A stretch of 53,686 nt of DNA from Flavobacteriales bacterium (lineage in GTDB: Bacteria > Bacteroidota > Bacteroidia > Flavobacteriales_D > Crocinitomicaceae): positions 1-53,686 of the forward strand of contig JABXHO010000051.1 of the NCBI GenBank assembly GCA_013373595.1, given 5' to 3'. Below are positions 43,856 through 52,948 of the stretch, piece after piece. The notes beneath the pieces are model-generated. The model was not told the origin of the DNA. It saw only the letters and a list, made by a program, of their open reading frames with translations, and did not search any database. Position 1 is the stretch's first letter. The number at the start of each line of letters is the position of its first letter. The position numbers and the translations under genes are program-made.

Positions 43856-44799
43856 AACCAAAAACTAAAATTGCTATTATCGTTCTTGCTTCTGCACTTG
43901 TTGTAGCTGTGATTGTTGCGATCCTAATACCTTCCAGCATTGATTTTGGAAACGTGGATTACTTCATTACAGATACAAATAGCGACTACCAGTATGAGGT
44001 GGGGGAGCCGCTTACATTTAAGTTGGCGGATAGTACGATGAGAGAGCGTGATATTCAATGGTATTTCGGAAACGGAGATACGATTCGCGGAAAAGATAGT
44101 GTGCAATACACCTACTACGAGGAAGGAAAATATTTGGTAACACTCATTATCGATAACAAATATCCAATGGATAAGTACATCGACGTGGTGAAGGCAGACC
44201 AAAAGGGACCGCTCGATTCTCTGGTACAAATTAATGGACCCGAACTGGGATACATCGGGGAGGAATTGGTTTTTTCATCCTATGGTCCTGGTGTCGAAAG
44301 TTGGTTCTGGGAGTTTGGTGAAACAGGAAACGTAGATGCTTATGAAGGTCAAGTAGTCTATATCTACCGCGATACTGGAGTGTACACGGTGAAACTCAAA
44401 ACGAATGTTTCCGAATATCCTGTAGAGCACAAAATCAAAGTTCTTTCGCTATTCGAGGCGATTGATGAATCCGATCCAGTCGATTCTCTGGAACTTTTAC
44501 ACAACGATATTAAACGACGTTTCCAGGCAATTGCGAATGCAAGTATCGGAGATAAAAGCGTCTTCTATGATAATGTGAAGTACCTCGAAAGAACGTATAC
44601 ATGTGGAAATGGTGAGCGTGTAGTAATTGTGGTGAATGGAGATAAATACAATGATTTGTATAGCTATTGCCAAGGGTTGCACTCGCTCGAAGGACGGGGA
44701 AGACGAACCCTCAACATCGATGAAATTGTGAAAATCACAAAAGGTGTCGATGGATGTATCAACAAAATTGAGGTCTCTCAAAGCGTAATCGAACTCTAG
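43852..44799 (+). CDS. tssP: T6SSiii PKD-domain envelope protein, probable TssP
   Basis: A 315-residue protein with one N-terminal transmembrane helix (about 5-26) and a periplasmic part with two PKD-like domains: IQWYFGNGD...VQYTYYEEGKYLVTL (about 65-100) and SWFWEFGETGN...VVYIYRDTGVYTVKL (about 145-185). The last 110 residues form a separate small domain containing a Cys pair-like RTYTCGNGERVVI and GVDGCINKIEV. A PKD protein in this position is the likely TssP of the TssN/O/P/Q/R complex and would contact TssR in the periplasm. The symbol is from position and domain type. Confidence 0.65.
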   Translation: MKPKTKIAIIVLASALVVAVIVAILIPSSIDFGNVDYFITDTNSDYQYEVGEPLTFKLADSTMRERDIQWYFGNGDTIRGKDSVQYTYYEEGKYLVTLIIDNKYPMDKYIDVVKADQKGPLDSLVQINGPELGYIGEELVFSSYGPGVESWFWEFGETGNVDAYEGQVVYIYRDTGVYTVKLKTNVSEYPVEHKIKVLSLFEAIDESDPVDSLELLHNDIKRRFQAIANASIGDKSVFYDNVKYLERTYTCGNGERVVIVVNGDKYNDLYSYCQGLHSLEGRGRRTLNIDEIVKITKGVDGCINKIEVSQSVIEL

Positions 44800-44822
44800 A
44801 AGTATATCCAACGAATAACACA

Positions 44823-47225
44823 ATGACAAAAAAAATGATGCGAAGTAGCAAAATAGTTACACCGTCTTATGCCATGAATGCAAGTTTTATGTTTGTGCTG
44901 TTTTTGTGTGTTGCATTCCCTAGTGTTGCTCAGATTGGGAAGTACCAACGAGTGAAAAAACTGAATTTTGGAACCTACAATTTTCATGGAGATACAACGG
45001 TTGACCAAAAAAGAGATCGCGGTTTTTATGTGGTTTATTCGGATCGAGATGAGAACAGTGCCTTTAACGATGCATACGCGCAGAAAAGAAATCCAGCGCA
45101 GCCGTTCCTAAAGCCTTACTTCGTGATCAACGAGAAGAATGATTACATGGAGTTGGTTACTTTTGATCGCTCGCTTATCGGAAAACCCAAAGGTTTCTTC
45201 GCGATGTTTTACTTGGGGAACTACACTTTCGCTGATTCAAAATCTGCAGAGTATATCGGTTGGGTACACAAAGACAAATTATTGCATTATTCGTATGCTG
45301 AGATGAGTGCGATCAACTACAGACCGGTGCGCTATGTTCTTGGCGTTAAAAAGTTGAATACGCTCTACAACATCGAAAAATTTGTTGTGGAGGATAAGGT
45401 GAAATTATACCTAGATCCATCTTTTAAAAAGGCTTCTGATAAGGAGATGAACCTGAATCAAATCGTTTATGTTTTCAAAGAAAATGAACGAAAAACGGCA
45501 GTGCTTATTTCAAATAAAAGTCAAATCAGTGAGGCTGATGCCGAGGATCGAATCATGGGCTGGGTGTCAAAAGACTTGGTGAACTATGTGGGGCAGCAAC
45601 AGGTGTACAGTACGGAAAATGTTGATAGCATCGTTTTCTTTCAACCTTCTTACTTCAGCGATAAAGAGGTGTTGTACAAGAATGAAATAGCTTCGTCACT
45701 TATATTTAATACTGAAAAGCATGAGTCTCAACGAGAGCTCGAATCGGACACCGTGGACGTGATGGTGCCAGCAAGTGTATGGGATCATAGTTTGAATACG
45801 CTCACGAATGTTGAGGGTGATGAACTTCTGATTAGTAAGATTGACGAGATCAAAAAAGAAAACAAGAAAATCAATTTCCATTTTATCTTCGATAGCAGCG
45901 ATGATGCGAAACTCAAGCAGATCAAATTGATGGCATCGCTCCAGAGAATATGGTTGCTCTATGCGGAGAATGAAGAATATTCCGATTACCAGTTCACGTT
46001 CAGCACGAGTTCGTATGGAACCAACGAGTTTTATTATTTCGAACAAACAACTTCTTTCCCAGATTGGATTGAGTACATCAATAAAGTATTGCTAAACGAC
46101 CCGAATGTATACAAGTCGATGGTAAACGATGTGGGAATTGAGCGTTGTTTTAACTACGTATTGGCATCTTCGGATAGTGTCGATTTCTCCACAAACATTG
46201 TGATCGTTTCGGGAATGAAGGCATTTACAAGAATGAGTGCTAGAACGAAGTCGGACTTGACACGACGTTTGGCAAGAGCATCAACTCGCTTGATCTTTTT
46301 CCAACTAGCGAATCAGGCGGAAGATGTTTACCAAGAATATATTCTTCAGGCGAAAGATTTGTTGAGCCGTGTGGCGATGGAATATGGTGAGTTTATCAAG
46401 TCGTTTACCGTGGACAACAACCTTGTGAAGGAGAAAAACATCTTTAATTCCATTCCTTCAGAAGACAATCTCTACGTCTACGATTCGCCAAGGGCAAGTA
46501 ATTATCAAGGGGGAATTGGCTTCTCGAAGATGAATTCGGAGTTGGTGCCAACTTCATTCGACCTTGTGCTGGATTCGGTAATATCGAATACGCTTCGAAC
46601 CAATAAACTCTACACGGAATCGCTCGATGCGTATAACAGTAAATTGGGATTCTTGAGAAGTCGCCCAAGTAGATTTATTGAGAAAGTCGTTGAGCAAGAT
46701 TCGACCTATCAAGGTCAAGCGAACCTTATCCCACGAAACAGGTTGGATGAAAGTTACAACCGATACGAACAATTAGTGATCGAAGAAAATGGCTTGTCAA
46801 CAGCTTACCTCCTGAGTGAGCCTGAGCTGCAAATTTTGATCGATAACTATAAATCCTTGGTTCCTTTGTTTTCTGGAGAAGTTGAACGCGGCGAACGACG
46901 AGTAGTTGCGGAGATGTATGCGGAAAATGTCAAGAACTTGAACGAGTTGTTTATGCGTAAAGTACTGACAGAAAAAAGCACCGTAGCTGATTTGGTGTTT
47001 ATCAAGTCGGGAATTCCCGTTGGAACGCAAAGACTTCACGAAATCAAACTGAAGGATATTCTCAAGAAACGTAAAATTGGACACGAAGAATTCCAACAAC
47101 TACTACTGGATCTTCGTAAAAAGGTGGATGAACTCGAAACAATTTTCGCGAACGACATCAATATGACGAAGGAATATGATGCTTCTACGCGTTACTTCTT
47201 CATCCCCGCTGAAAAATTATTTTAA
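44823..47225 (+). CDS. tssR: T6SSiii periplasmic envelope protein TssR
   Basis: An 800-residue protein exported by an N-terminal signal (about 1-38; the first methionines MTKKMMRSS are alternative starts, with 44835 also possible; hydrophobic core FMFVLFLCVAFPSVAQ). TssR is the large periplasmic part of the Bacteroidota T6SS envelope complex. A vWA-like domain lies in the middle (about 345-500: HFIFDSSDD in place of DxSxS, then an Arg-rich segment and IVIVSGMKAF). The MIDAS is incomplete (the last Ser is replaced), so metal binding is doubtful. The C-terminal 250 residues are helical (for example LLLDLRKKVDELETIF). It is 23 bp after tssP and 2 bp before the next gene. Confidence 0.88.
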   Translation: MTKKMMRSSKIVTPSYAMNASFMFVLFLCVAFPSVAQIGKYQRVKKLNFGTYNFHGDTTVDQKRDRGFYVVYSDRDENSAFNDAYAQKRNPAQPFLKPYFVINEKNDYMELVTFDRSLIGKPKGFFAMFYLGNYTFADSKSAEYIGWVHKDKLLHYSYAEMSAINYRPVRYVLGVKKLNTLYNIEKFVVEDKVKLYLDPSFKKASDKEMNLNQIVYVFKENERKTAVLISNKSQISEADAEDRIMGWVSKDLVNYVGQQQVYSTENVDSIVFFQPSYFSDKEVLYKNEIASSLIFNTEKHESQRELESDTVDVMVPASVWDHSLNTLTNVEGDELLISKIDEIKKENKKINFHFIFDSSDDAKLKQIKLMASLQRIWLLYAENEEYSDYQFTFSTSSYGTNEFYYFEQTTSFPDWIEYINKVLLNDPNVYKSMVNDVGIERCFNYVLASSDSVDFSTNIVIVSGMKAFTRMSARTKSDLTRRLARASTRLIFFQLANQAEDVYQEYILQAKDLLSRVAMEYGEFIKSFTVDNNLVKEKNIFNSIPSEDNLYVYDSPRASNYQGGIGFSKMNSELVPTSFDLVLDSVISNTLRTNKLYTESLDAYNSKLGFLRSRPSRFIEKVVEQDSTYQGQANLIPRNRLDESYNRYEQLVIEENGLSTAYLLSEPELQILIDNYKSLVPLFSGEVERGERRVVAEMYAENVKNLNELFMRKVLTEKSTVADLVFIKSGIPVGTQRLHEIKLKDILKKRKIGHEEFQQLLLDLRKKVDELETIFANDINMTKEYDASTRYFFIPAEKLF

Positions 47226-47227
47226 GC

Positions 47228-48457
47228 ATGGCGGACACCAAAAAAAACACTCCCGAGGAAATACCGTTGCATGAAGTCGTACTTTCTGTAATTTACGAGG
47301 TCAACAGAGAAAGACCTGTAGAATTGTCAGCAACCGATGTTTTTTACAAAATGTCAGACCCAACGTTGACTGAGCGCCAGATTACCCAGGTGCTGGATTG
47401 GTTGGTGAATGAAAAACGCCTAGAGAAATTTACTGATAAGTATTCACTGGATCGTTTTGAGTTTTTGGATCAGCGAAGTAAAGAAGAAGGTCCGTATATT
47501 CCAAAGAAGGATGAATCTGGCCAACCGTTGCCACTTCACGAAGTGATTTTGGATGCTATGTACCAGGCAGGGATGAATTCACCTGTTGAGCTAACGGCAA
47601 GTGATATCTTTTGGAAGATTTCTGATCCTGCTGTCAGAGAAAGTCAGATTACGGAAGTATTGGATTGGCTGGTCACTCAAAAAAGAGTTGATCAATTTGC
47701 TGGAAAGTACGCGATGACCTCCCTAGAATTTCTTAGCCAAAAAAGTGCCAAGGGAGAAGAATCGAAGAAAGAAAAGAAGACGGCAAAACCTAAAAAGCCG
47801 GCAACTCCAAAACCGAAAAAGACAGAAAAACCTGCAGTAAAGAAACCGGTAGCCAAAAAGCCTGCTGAAGATTCGAAAAAAATAGCTGAAAAACCGAAGA
47901 AGGAAAAAGCGCCAGAAGTGAAGGTGACGAAAAAGGAGAATGCACAAACTACGCCGACGCCTAAAAAGTCAACTCCTAAAAAGCCTGTAGTTGAACAAAA
48001 AAAGACACCTGTAGAAGTAAAACCAAAACAGGAAAAGTTGCAGGAAGTGTCTGTGCCGGCTAGCTCTCCCCAATCTCCGAAAGGTAATTCGAACCTTGTA
48101 GCAATCCTCACCACTGCTGCAGCAGTGATTGTTGTGTATTCGATCTATTTAGTCTTTACTATTGAAAGTAATAAAGCGTTGTCGGAAGACCTTCAGAAGG
48201 TTCAATCTGAAATGACGACGGCACAAAAGGAACTTGCTGAATTATCAAAGGAAGCAGATGGCAGCGAAAGTGTAGAGCTTAAGCTTGAGCTCATGGAAGA
48301 TATGCTAGCAATGAGTTCCGTTCAAGCCAATACCTTACAGGAGAAAATGGATCAATCCACAAGAAACAATTCGGTTTTATTCCGATTAGTAGTTTCTTCA
48401 TTCCTATTAATCCTTCTTTTAGGAGGGCTGATTTTTGTCAAAACGCGGAAGGAATAA
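47228..48457 (+). CDS. Unrecognised T6SS-operon protein: tandem winged-helix-like repeats, Lys/Pro linker, two transmembrane helices
   Basis: A 409-residue protein I do not recognise. Two copies of a 65-residue module (about 12-78 and 98-165: LHEVVLSVIYEVNRERPVEL...ITQVLDWLVNEKRLEKF and its near-repeat) look like winged-helix domains; then a disordered Lys/Pro/Ala-rich linker (about 170-285), a transmembrane helix (about 292-312), a periplasmic coiled coil (about 315-375) and a second transmembrane helix (about 385-404). This predicts cytoplasmic N-terminal DNA- or protein-binding modules tethered to the inner membrane through a hairpin. It begins 2 bp after tssR, so it is in the same operon, ahead of the hcp promoter region. 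It may be a membrane-bound regulator or an accessory to the TssN/O/P/Q/R complex. Confidence 0.7.
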   Translation: MADTKKNTPEEIPLHEVVLSVIYEVNRERPVELSATDVFYKMSDPTLTERQITQVLDWLVNEKRLEKFTDKYSLDRFEFLDQRSKEEGPYIPKKDESGQPLPLHEVILDAMYQAGMNSPVELTASDIFWKISDPAVRESQITEVLDWLVTQKRVDQFAGKYAMTSLEFLSQKSAKGEESKKEKKTAKPKKPATPKPKKTEKPAVKKPVAKKPAEDSKKIAEKPKKEKAPEVKVTKKENAQTTPTPKKSTPKKPVVEQKKTPVEVKPKQEKLQEVSVPASSPQSPKGNSNLVAILTTAAAVIVVYSIYLVFTIESNKALSEDLQKVQSEMTTAQKELAELSKEADGSESVELKLELMEDMLAMSSVQANTLQEKMDQSTRNNSVLFRLVVSSFLLILLLGGLIFVKTRKE

Positions 48458-48855
48458 ATCACAAAAAAACACTTCTATCAAAGTTGAAGTTCGTACATAA
48501 TTGAGTAGTGATCAGCTTTATAGGGTACAGATTTGTGTTATTTTGGGTTCAATGTCAAAAAAAGTGAATTTAATCGAAGAAAAATTTGGTTTAATCGAAA
48601 TGAATATATAATTTTCCTCTCAAGAAATAATGCTTAACCGCTGCGTTCCCAAGCTTATATTGATCAGCCATTGCACTTTTTGATATAATCAGCTCTAAAA
48701 GGATAGATTGTGTGTTGTGTAAATATCCTAGATCGATTAGCAAGGTGATAAAGCATAGAGAAGTACCTATTTAATACTAGTCAAATATAGGTGGTTTGAA
48801 AGTGGCAGAGTTTCTTAACTATTATTTATTTATTTAACTTAAAATTTTAAAGATC
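48458..48855. other. Promoter/regulatory region of hcp
   Basis: No gene. Contains a pair of direct repeats TTTAATCGAA spaced 21 bp, long A/T runs close to the hcp start, and presumably the hcp promoter. Confidence 0.5.
48569..48599 (+). promoter_or_regulatory. Direct repeat TTTAATCGAA, 21-bp spacing, upstream of hcp
   Basis: Two exact 10-bp copies at 48569-48578 and 48590-48599 are 21 bp apart, two helical turns, so a dimeric protein could bind both on one face of the DNA. They lie about 255 bp before the hcp start. Confidence 0.45.
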
Positions 48856-49254
48856 ATGGCATCATTTAGAGCATCTTTAGATTTCGCGGGAAAAGAGTAC
48901 GATGTACTTTTCTCAACTTACGAGTTTTACCGTGATGTAGACAAGAAAGGATTAGTAGCATCAAACGTATACGGAGGTGAAGTAACCGTACGTATTCAGT
49001 CAACTGATGACACTCAATTCTTAGAAGACATGTTGAACAGCCACTTCAAATTGGTTGAAGGAACAATCACTTACAAGAAAACGAACGAGGACGCAGCAAT
49101 GAAAAAAGTTGAGTTCAAAGACGCATACATTATCCGTCTTAAAGAAACGTTGGACGTAGTCGGTGAGAATCCAATGTCTTTGTTGATTACATTCTCAGCA
49201 AGAGAGATTCAAATTGGTAACGCTTTACACGAAAATCGTTGGCCAGCAGTTTAA
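48856..49254 (+). CDS. tssD: T6SS tube protein Hcp (TssD)
   Basis: A 132-residue hexameric tube protein that is expelled by sheath contraction, of the Bacteroidota Hcp/TssD family. It has the start MASFRASLDFAGKEYDVL, the central beta-strands VTVRIQSTDDTQFLEDM and the end SARE...HENRWPAV typical of the family. It has its own upstream region of nearly 400 bp and its own terminator, so it is probably the strongest-expressed gene of the locus. Confidence 0.93.
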   Translation: MASFRASLDFAGKEYDVLFSTYEFYRDVDKKGLVASNVYGGEVTVRIQSTDDTQFLEDMLNSHFKLVEGTITYKKTNEDAAMKKVEFKDAYIIRLKETLDVVGENPMSLLITFSAREIQIGNALHENRWPAV

Positions 49255-49859
49255 TATGGTAACGTCAAGAGGAGCTTTTTTTAAGCTCCTCTTTTCTTTT
49301 GCACTTAACAGCTACTGCATACTAACAATCATCGAAACTCTGCCTGATGAAATGATCCTGTACTCATGAACATGTGTCTCTCCAGATACGTGATTTTTCA
49401 TTTAAATACGGATAGTTTATCGTTTCTTATGTCTCGATCGAGATACCTACAAAACTAAGAGAGCAATCAACCACCAAACGTTCGGCTTGAGTGAACGACA
49501 TGGAAATTGTTCCAGAAAGATTTCTCTTTCCAATCTGATAAGTGATTGCGCTGGTTTTATAGCTGTTGTATGCATGCTCGTACAAGAGAACCTACAGTTT
49601 TGTAAGTCGTGATTTTTCTGGATTTTTTCCGAGTAAATCTGCGAAGTCAAAATCCTTAGAACGCTACTTTCTAATTGTAAAAATCTTGTATTCAATCAAA
49701 AACACGAAGCGCCGATTAGATGCCTTTCTAAAACACGCTTTGAAAAGAGAAAAAAACCTAGGCTTCATGCTTGATAGGGTGAAAAAAAAGTGGTAATTTA
49801 AAACGCATTCTGGCGCGGTTTTTATGAAAATCGTAAAACGCTGCCTAAACACTAGAGAT
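49255..49859. other. Intergenic region between hcp and vgrG
   Basis: Starts with the hcp terminator. A perfect 12-bp palindrome TCTCGATCGAGA lies at 49432-49443. A small frame around 49566-49796 (76 codons) has no coding signature and is not called. No convincing promoter box for vgrG. Confidence 0.5.
49267..49300 (+). terminator. Rho-independent terminator of hcp
   Basis: AAGAGGAGCTT pairs perfectly with AAGCTCCTCTT (11 bp) around a five-T loop, and TTTCTTTT follows. It begins 13 bp after the stop codon and should isolate hcp from vgrG. Confidence 0.9.
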
Positions 49860-51614
49860 ATGACAAACAATAAAACAACCGTCAGTATTGAGGGAAAGAG
49901 CCTTACGACGTTTGAAACGATCAACTTAACACAAGGCATCAACGACCATCATCATTTTGAAATTACGGTAGATTCTGAAATAGTTGAAAAACTCGGAACG
50001 CATACTTTAGATGTTTCGAAAGAATGGCTGGGTAAATCTATTGTGATCGGTTTCGGAGAAAAAGAATTTTTAGGCGTGATCGTGAACGTTCAAATGGTTC
50101 ACGAAGATGGTTTCAATGGAATTATCGTTATCAGCGGATATTCAAAAACGATTCTTCTAGAAGGTGGACCGCATGTTCAATCGTGGTTGGATAAAGATCT
50201 TTCAAGTATTGTGAAAGAGGTAACGAAAGAAGCTGGTGTAGATGCCGCTGTTAAACCGGTGTACACAACTCCTTTCGAATATCAGGCGCAGTACGGAGAA
50301 ACGCATTTTGAATTTATTCAACGACTCGCAAAACAACATAATGAATGGCTCTATTACGATGGAGTGAAACTTGTTTTCGGTAAGCCAGCGCAGGAAGCAC
50401 CTGTGGAACTGGAGTACGGAGCGGATATTGATTCTCTCAGTATCTCAATTGAAGTCATTCCAAGTAAACAAAACCGTTTCACATATAATTCTCTCGACGA
50501 TAAACAGGAAGAGTCAAAAACGAAAGACCAAGTTGGCGGATTAAACGAACTTGGGAATTTTGCATTCAATAAGTCGAAAGAAGTATTTGGAATTGTACCC
50601 AATGGATATTCTCATGCCCGCGTAAAAGATAAAGATCAAGTGGATGCGGTTATCAAGAGCAAGCAAGGAAGTGCTGTTTCTCGAAGCAATGTTCTACGTG
50701 CCTCTTCTTCCATCAAGAATCTAACGGTTGGAACAGTCGTTAAAGTCATCGCAAAAGCATTAGGTAGAGATATTTCTGAGGATAAGAATTATGGTGAATA
50801 TTTGATTACAAGCATCAGCCATTCGGCAACAGGACTTGATAAATATTCAAATCAGTTTGAAGCGATCCCGTCAGGAGTTGAGTTCTTGCCTGAACCAGTG
50901 GTGGACATGCCAATGGCAGAAACACAGATTGCAACAGTATTATCAAATGCCGACCCGAAGAAAAAGGGACGTGTGGAAGTTCAATTCCAGTGGCAAACAG
51001 GTGATATGAAAACAGCATGGATTCGTGTGATGACACCAGATGCAGGTAAGAGTGATATGGTTGGAACGAACCGTGGATTTGTGGCTATACCTGAAGATGG
51101 AGATCAAGTGATGGTCGGATTCAGATACAACGATCCTAACCGTCCATTTGTAATGGGAAGCATGTTCTCTGGTACTACCGGAGGCGGTGGAGGTGAAGCG
51201 AATAGAACGAAAAGCCTTACCACACGAAGTGGAGCAACCATTACCATCGACGACGATGAAGGTCAAGGACACATCACAATTAGCGACCCAAGTGGAAACG
51301 TGATCACACTAAATGGTGATGAAACAATCAATATTAGTGCTCCTACTAAAATTACCATGTCATCGAAAGAAATCGAGTTGCTTGCAGAGGATAAAATCAC
51401 CATTACGGGAGATAACAATGTCGAGGTGAATTCGAAAGATATCTTGGCGAAAGCAGGAACAAAAATGGAGCTTTCGAGTGACGCGAACATGAACGTGAAT
51501 TCACTTTCAAAAGAAGAAAAACATACCACTTACAAATTGGCTGCCCAAGCAACTGTTGACATCAATGGAACGGCAATGACAAATGTAAAAGGTGGAATGT
51601 TAAACCTGAACTAG
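49860..51614 (+). CDS. tssI: T6SS spike protein VgrG (TssI)
   Basis: A 584-residue trimeric spike that caps the Hcp tube. Start chosen at 49860 (MTNNKTTVSIEGKSL) because the ATG 36 bp upstream adds a basic extension not seen in VgrG. N-terminal gp27-like domains (about 1-345; HFEFIQRLAKQHNEWLYYDG), the gp5-like OB domain (about 360-450; VEVQFQWQTGDMKTAWIRVM), a short Gly-rich linker GGGGGE and a C-terminal beta-helix of repeats (about 450-584). There is no extra C-terminal effector domain, so cargo is carried by the neighbouring PAAR and Rhs proteins. It precedes the TPR gene by 4 bp. Confidence 0.95.
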   Translation: MTNNKTTVSIEGKSLTTFETINLTQGINDHHHFEITVDSEIVEKLGTHTLDVSKEWLGKSIVIGFGEKEFLGVIVNVQMVHEDGFNGIIVISGYSKTILLEGGPHVQSWLDKDLSSIVKEVTKEAGVDAAVKPVYTTPFEYQAQYGETHFEFIQRLAKQHNEWLYYDGVKLVFGKPAQEAPVELEYGADIDSLSISIEVIPSKQNRFTYNSLDDKQEESKTKDQVGGLNELGNFAFNKSKEVFGIVPNGYSHARVKDKDQVDAVIKSKQGSAVSRSNVLRASSSIKNLTVGTVVKVIAKALGRDISEDKNYGEYLITSISHSATGLDKYSNQFEAIPSGVEFLPEPVVDMPMAETQIATVLSNADPKKKGRVEVQFQWQTGDMKTAWIRVMTPDAGKSDMVGTNRGFVAIPEDGDQVMVGFRYNDPNRPFVMGSMFSGTTGGGGGEANRTKSLTTRSGATITIDDDEGQGHITISDPSGNVITLNGDETINISAPTKITMSSKEIELLAEDKITITGDNNVEVNSKDILAKAGTKMELSSDANMNVNSLSKEEKHTTYKLAAQATVDINGTAMTNVKGGMLNLN

Positions 51615-51618
51615 AGCA

Positions 51619-52941
51619 ATGAGCACTTTCAAAGATGAGAATCCGATTACGTATCGTATTGAAAAAATGCGGACGAATTGGGTGGAAAATGTCACCGACG
51701 ATACACAACTTGTTCGGTGGATTGTGCAGAAGGATGAAGTGAGAATGGTAAAGGCATTTGCTCTACTTGAAAGTTCTGAACATGGTCAAATTCCCGATTT
51801 GTTCATCAATTTCGATCTTCCTTTTTCAACGGAACAAGAATATGGACTCGATTTATTGAACAATTGGTTGGGAATCTGGAATGATGAGAACGCTAGAGCA
51901 GAAGTAGCGGACGCAAATGTTCTACCTGATTGGGATGATACACCATTTCAAGATGCGCCAGTGAAGAAAAGTGAAGAGACATTCTTAGATGCAATGTCCT
52001 CTTTTGCTGAAAGCATTGACCCGAAACAAAAGTTGGTACTGAATGTTATGCCTTCCGACTTTATGGGAGAACCTGGTTTTGTGGATTGGGTTTTGAAATG
52101 TTTAGAGATTATGCCGGAGAATATCCGCTTTATGATCTTTGACTTGGATGAAATTCCACTCTTCCATAAAATTCCGATGCATTTCAGAGTAAGTAGCCTG
52201 ATGGCGAATCTCAATATGTCGGAGGCAACCAAGGAAATTGTCCAACAAGGAGACGCAAATGATCCTTCTGTCGGAGTGAACCTTTGCCTGTTAAATATTG
52301 CTGAAGCAACAAACGACAAAAACGAAGACGATATTCATAAATGGGGAAAGGAAGGTGTAGAAATTGCTGAAAAGACAGGACTTAAAAGTATTGTCGCAAC
52401 AATTTACCTTGCCTACGGAAGTGCCTTTTTTCAACTGAAAAAAATGAAAGAAGCGATTCGCCTGTTTAAATCTGCAGAGGAACAAGCACTCGAAGGAGCA
52501 GTAGAAGAAGATGTGGCCATTCCAGCTGTGATGCTTCAAGTATATAATTTTCAGGCAGCAGCCTATTTATACAGGAAAAAGTACGAAGAAGCCAGAGAGT
52601 GTTTCATGAAGTCGGCGGAAGAATCGTTGAGGCAAAAGAATACGGCAATGTACTTGGAGTCGCAACGTCAGGCTTCGATCATGTCAGAAAAGTTGTACGA
52701 CACAAAAGCGGCGTACGATCTAACGGAAGAAGCCTACGAGAAGTACAAAACGCACGACAAATTGCAATTGAAATTTACATCAATGCTCTTGATTTGTAAT
52801 CGTTTGTATGATTATGCATACGATGAGAAGAACAAGCCATTGATAGATGAAATAGATGAGTTTGCTACAGATATCTGGGGAGAACATTGGAAAGATGCTT
52901 CTCAGAAAGAAATGTATCAATCAATATTAACCACAGAATGA
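51619..52941 (+). CDS. TPR protein, candidate effector adaptor/chaperone of the VgrG-PAAR-Rhs module
   Basis: A 440-residue cytoplasmic protein with no signal peptide. The N-terminal half (about 1-200) is an unrecognised alpha/beta domain with WIVQKDEVRMVKAFALLE, FLINFDLPF-type strands and EIMPENIRFMIFDLDE. The C-terminal half (about 225-420) is TPR-like helical repeats (AYGSAFFQLKKMKEAIRLFKSA, AAAYLYRKKYEEARECFMKSA). It lies 4 bp after vgrG and 7 bp before the PAAR gene. Proteins in this slot often load effectors onto VgrG, so an adaptor or chaperone role for the PAAR-like or Rhs protein is plausible. It is neither DUF1795 (EagR) nor DUF4123 as far as I can see. Confidence 0.68.
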   Translation: MSTFKDENPITYRIEKMRTNWVENVTDDTQLVRWIVQKDEVRMVKAFALLESSEHGQIPDLFINFDLPFSTEQEYGLDLLNNWLGIWNDENARAEVADANVLPDWDDTPFQDAPVKKSEETFLDAMSSFAESIDPKQKLVLNVMPSDFMGEPGFVDWVLKCLEIMPENIRFMIFDLDEIPLFHKIPMHFRVSSLMANLNMSEATKEIVQQGDANDPSVGVNLCLLNIAEATNDKNEDDIHKWGKEGVEIAEKTGLKSIVATIYLAYGSAFFQLKKMKEAIRLFKSAEEQALEGAVEEDVAIPAVMLQVYNFQAAAYLYRKKYEEARECFMKSAEESLRQKNTAMYLESQRQASIMSEKLYDTKAAYDLTEEAYEKYKTHDKLQLKFTSMLLICNRLYDYAYDEKNKPLIDEIDEFATDIWGEHWKDASQKEMYQSILTTE

Positions 52942-52948
52942 ACGAATT

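Noticed and set aside
49566-49796. A 76-codon reading frame between hcp and vgrG
   Set aside because: No similarity, composition like non-coding DNA, and no start context; left as intergenic.
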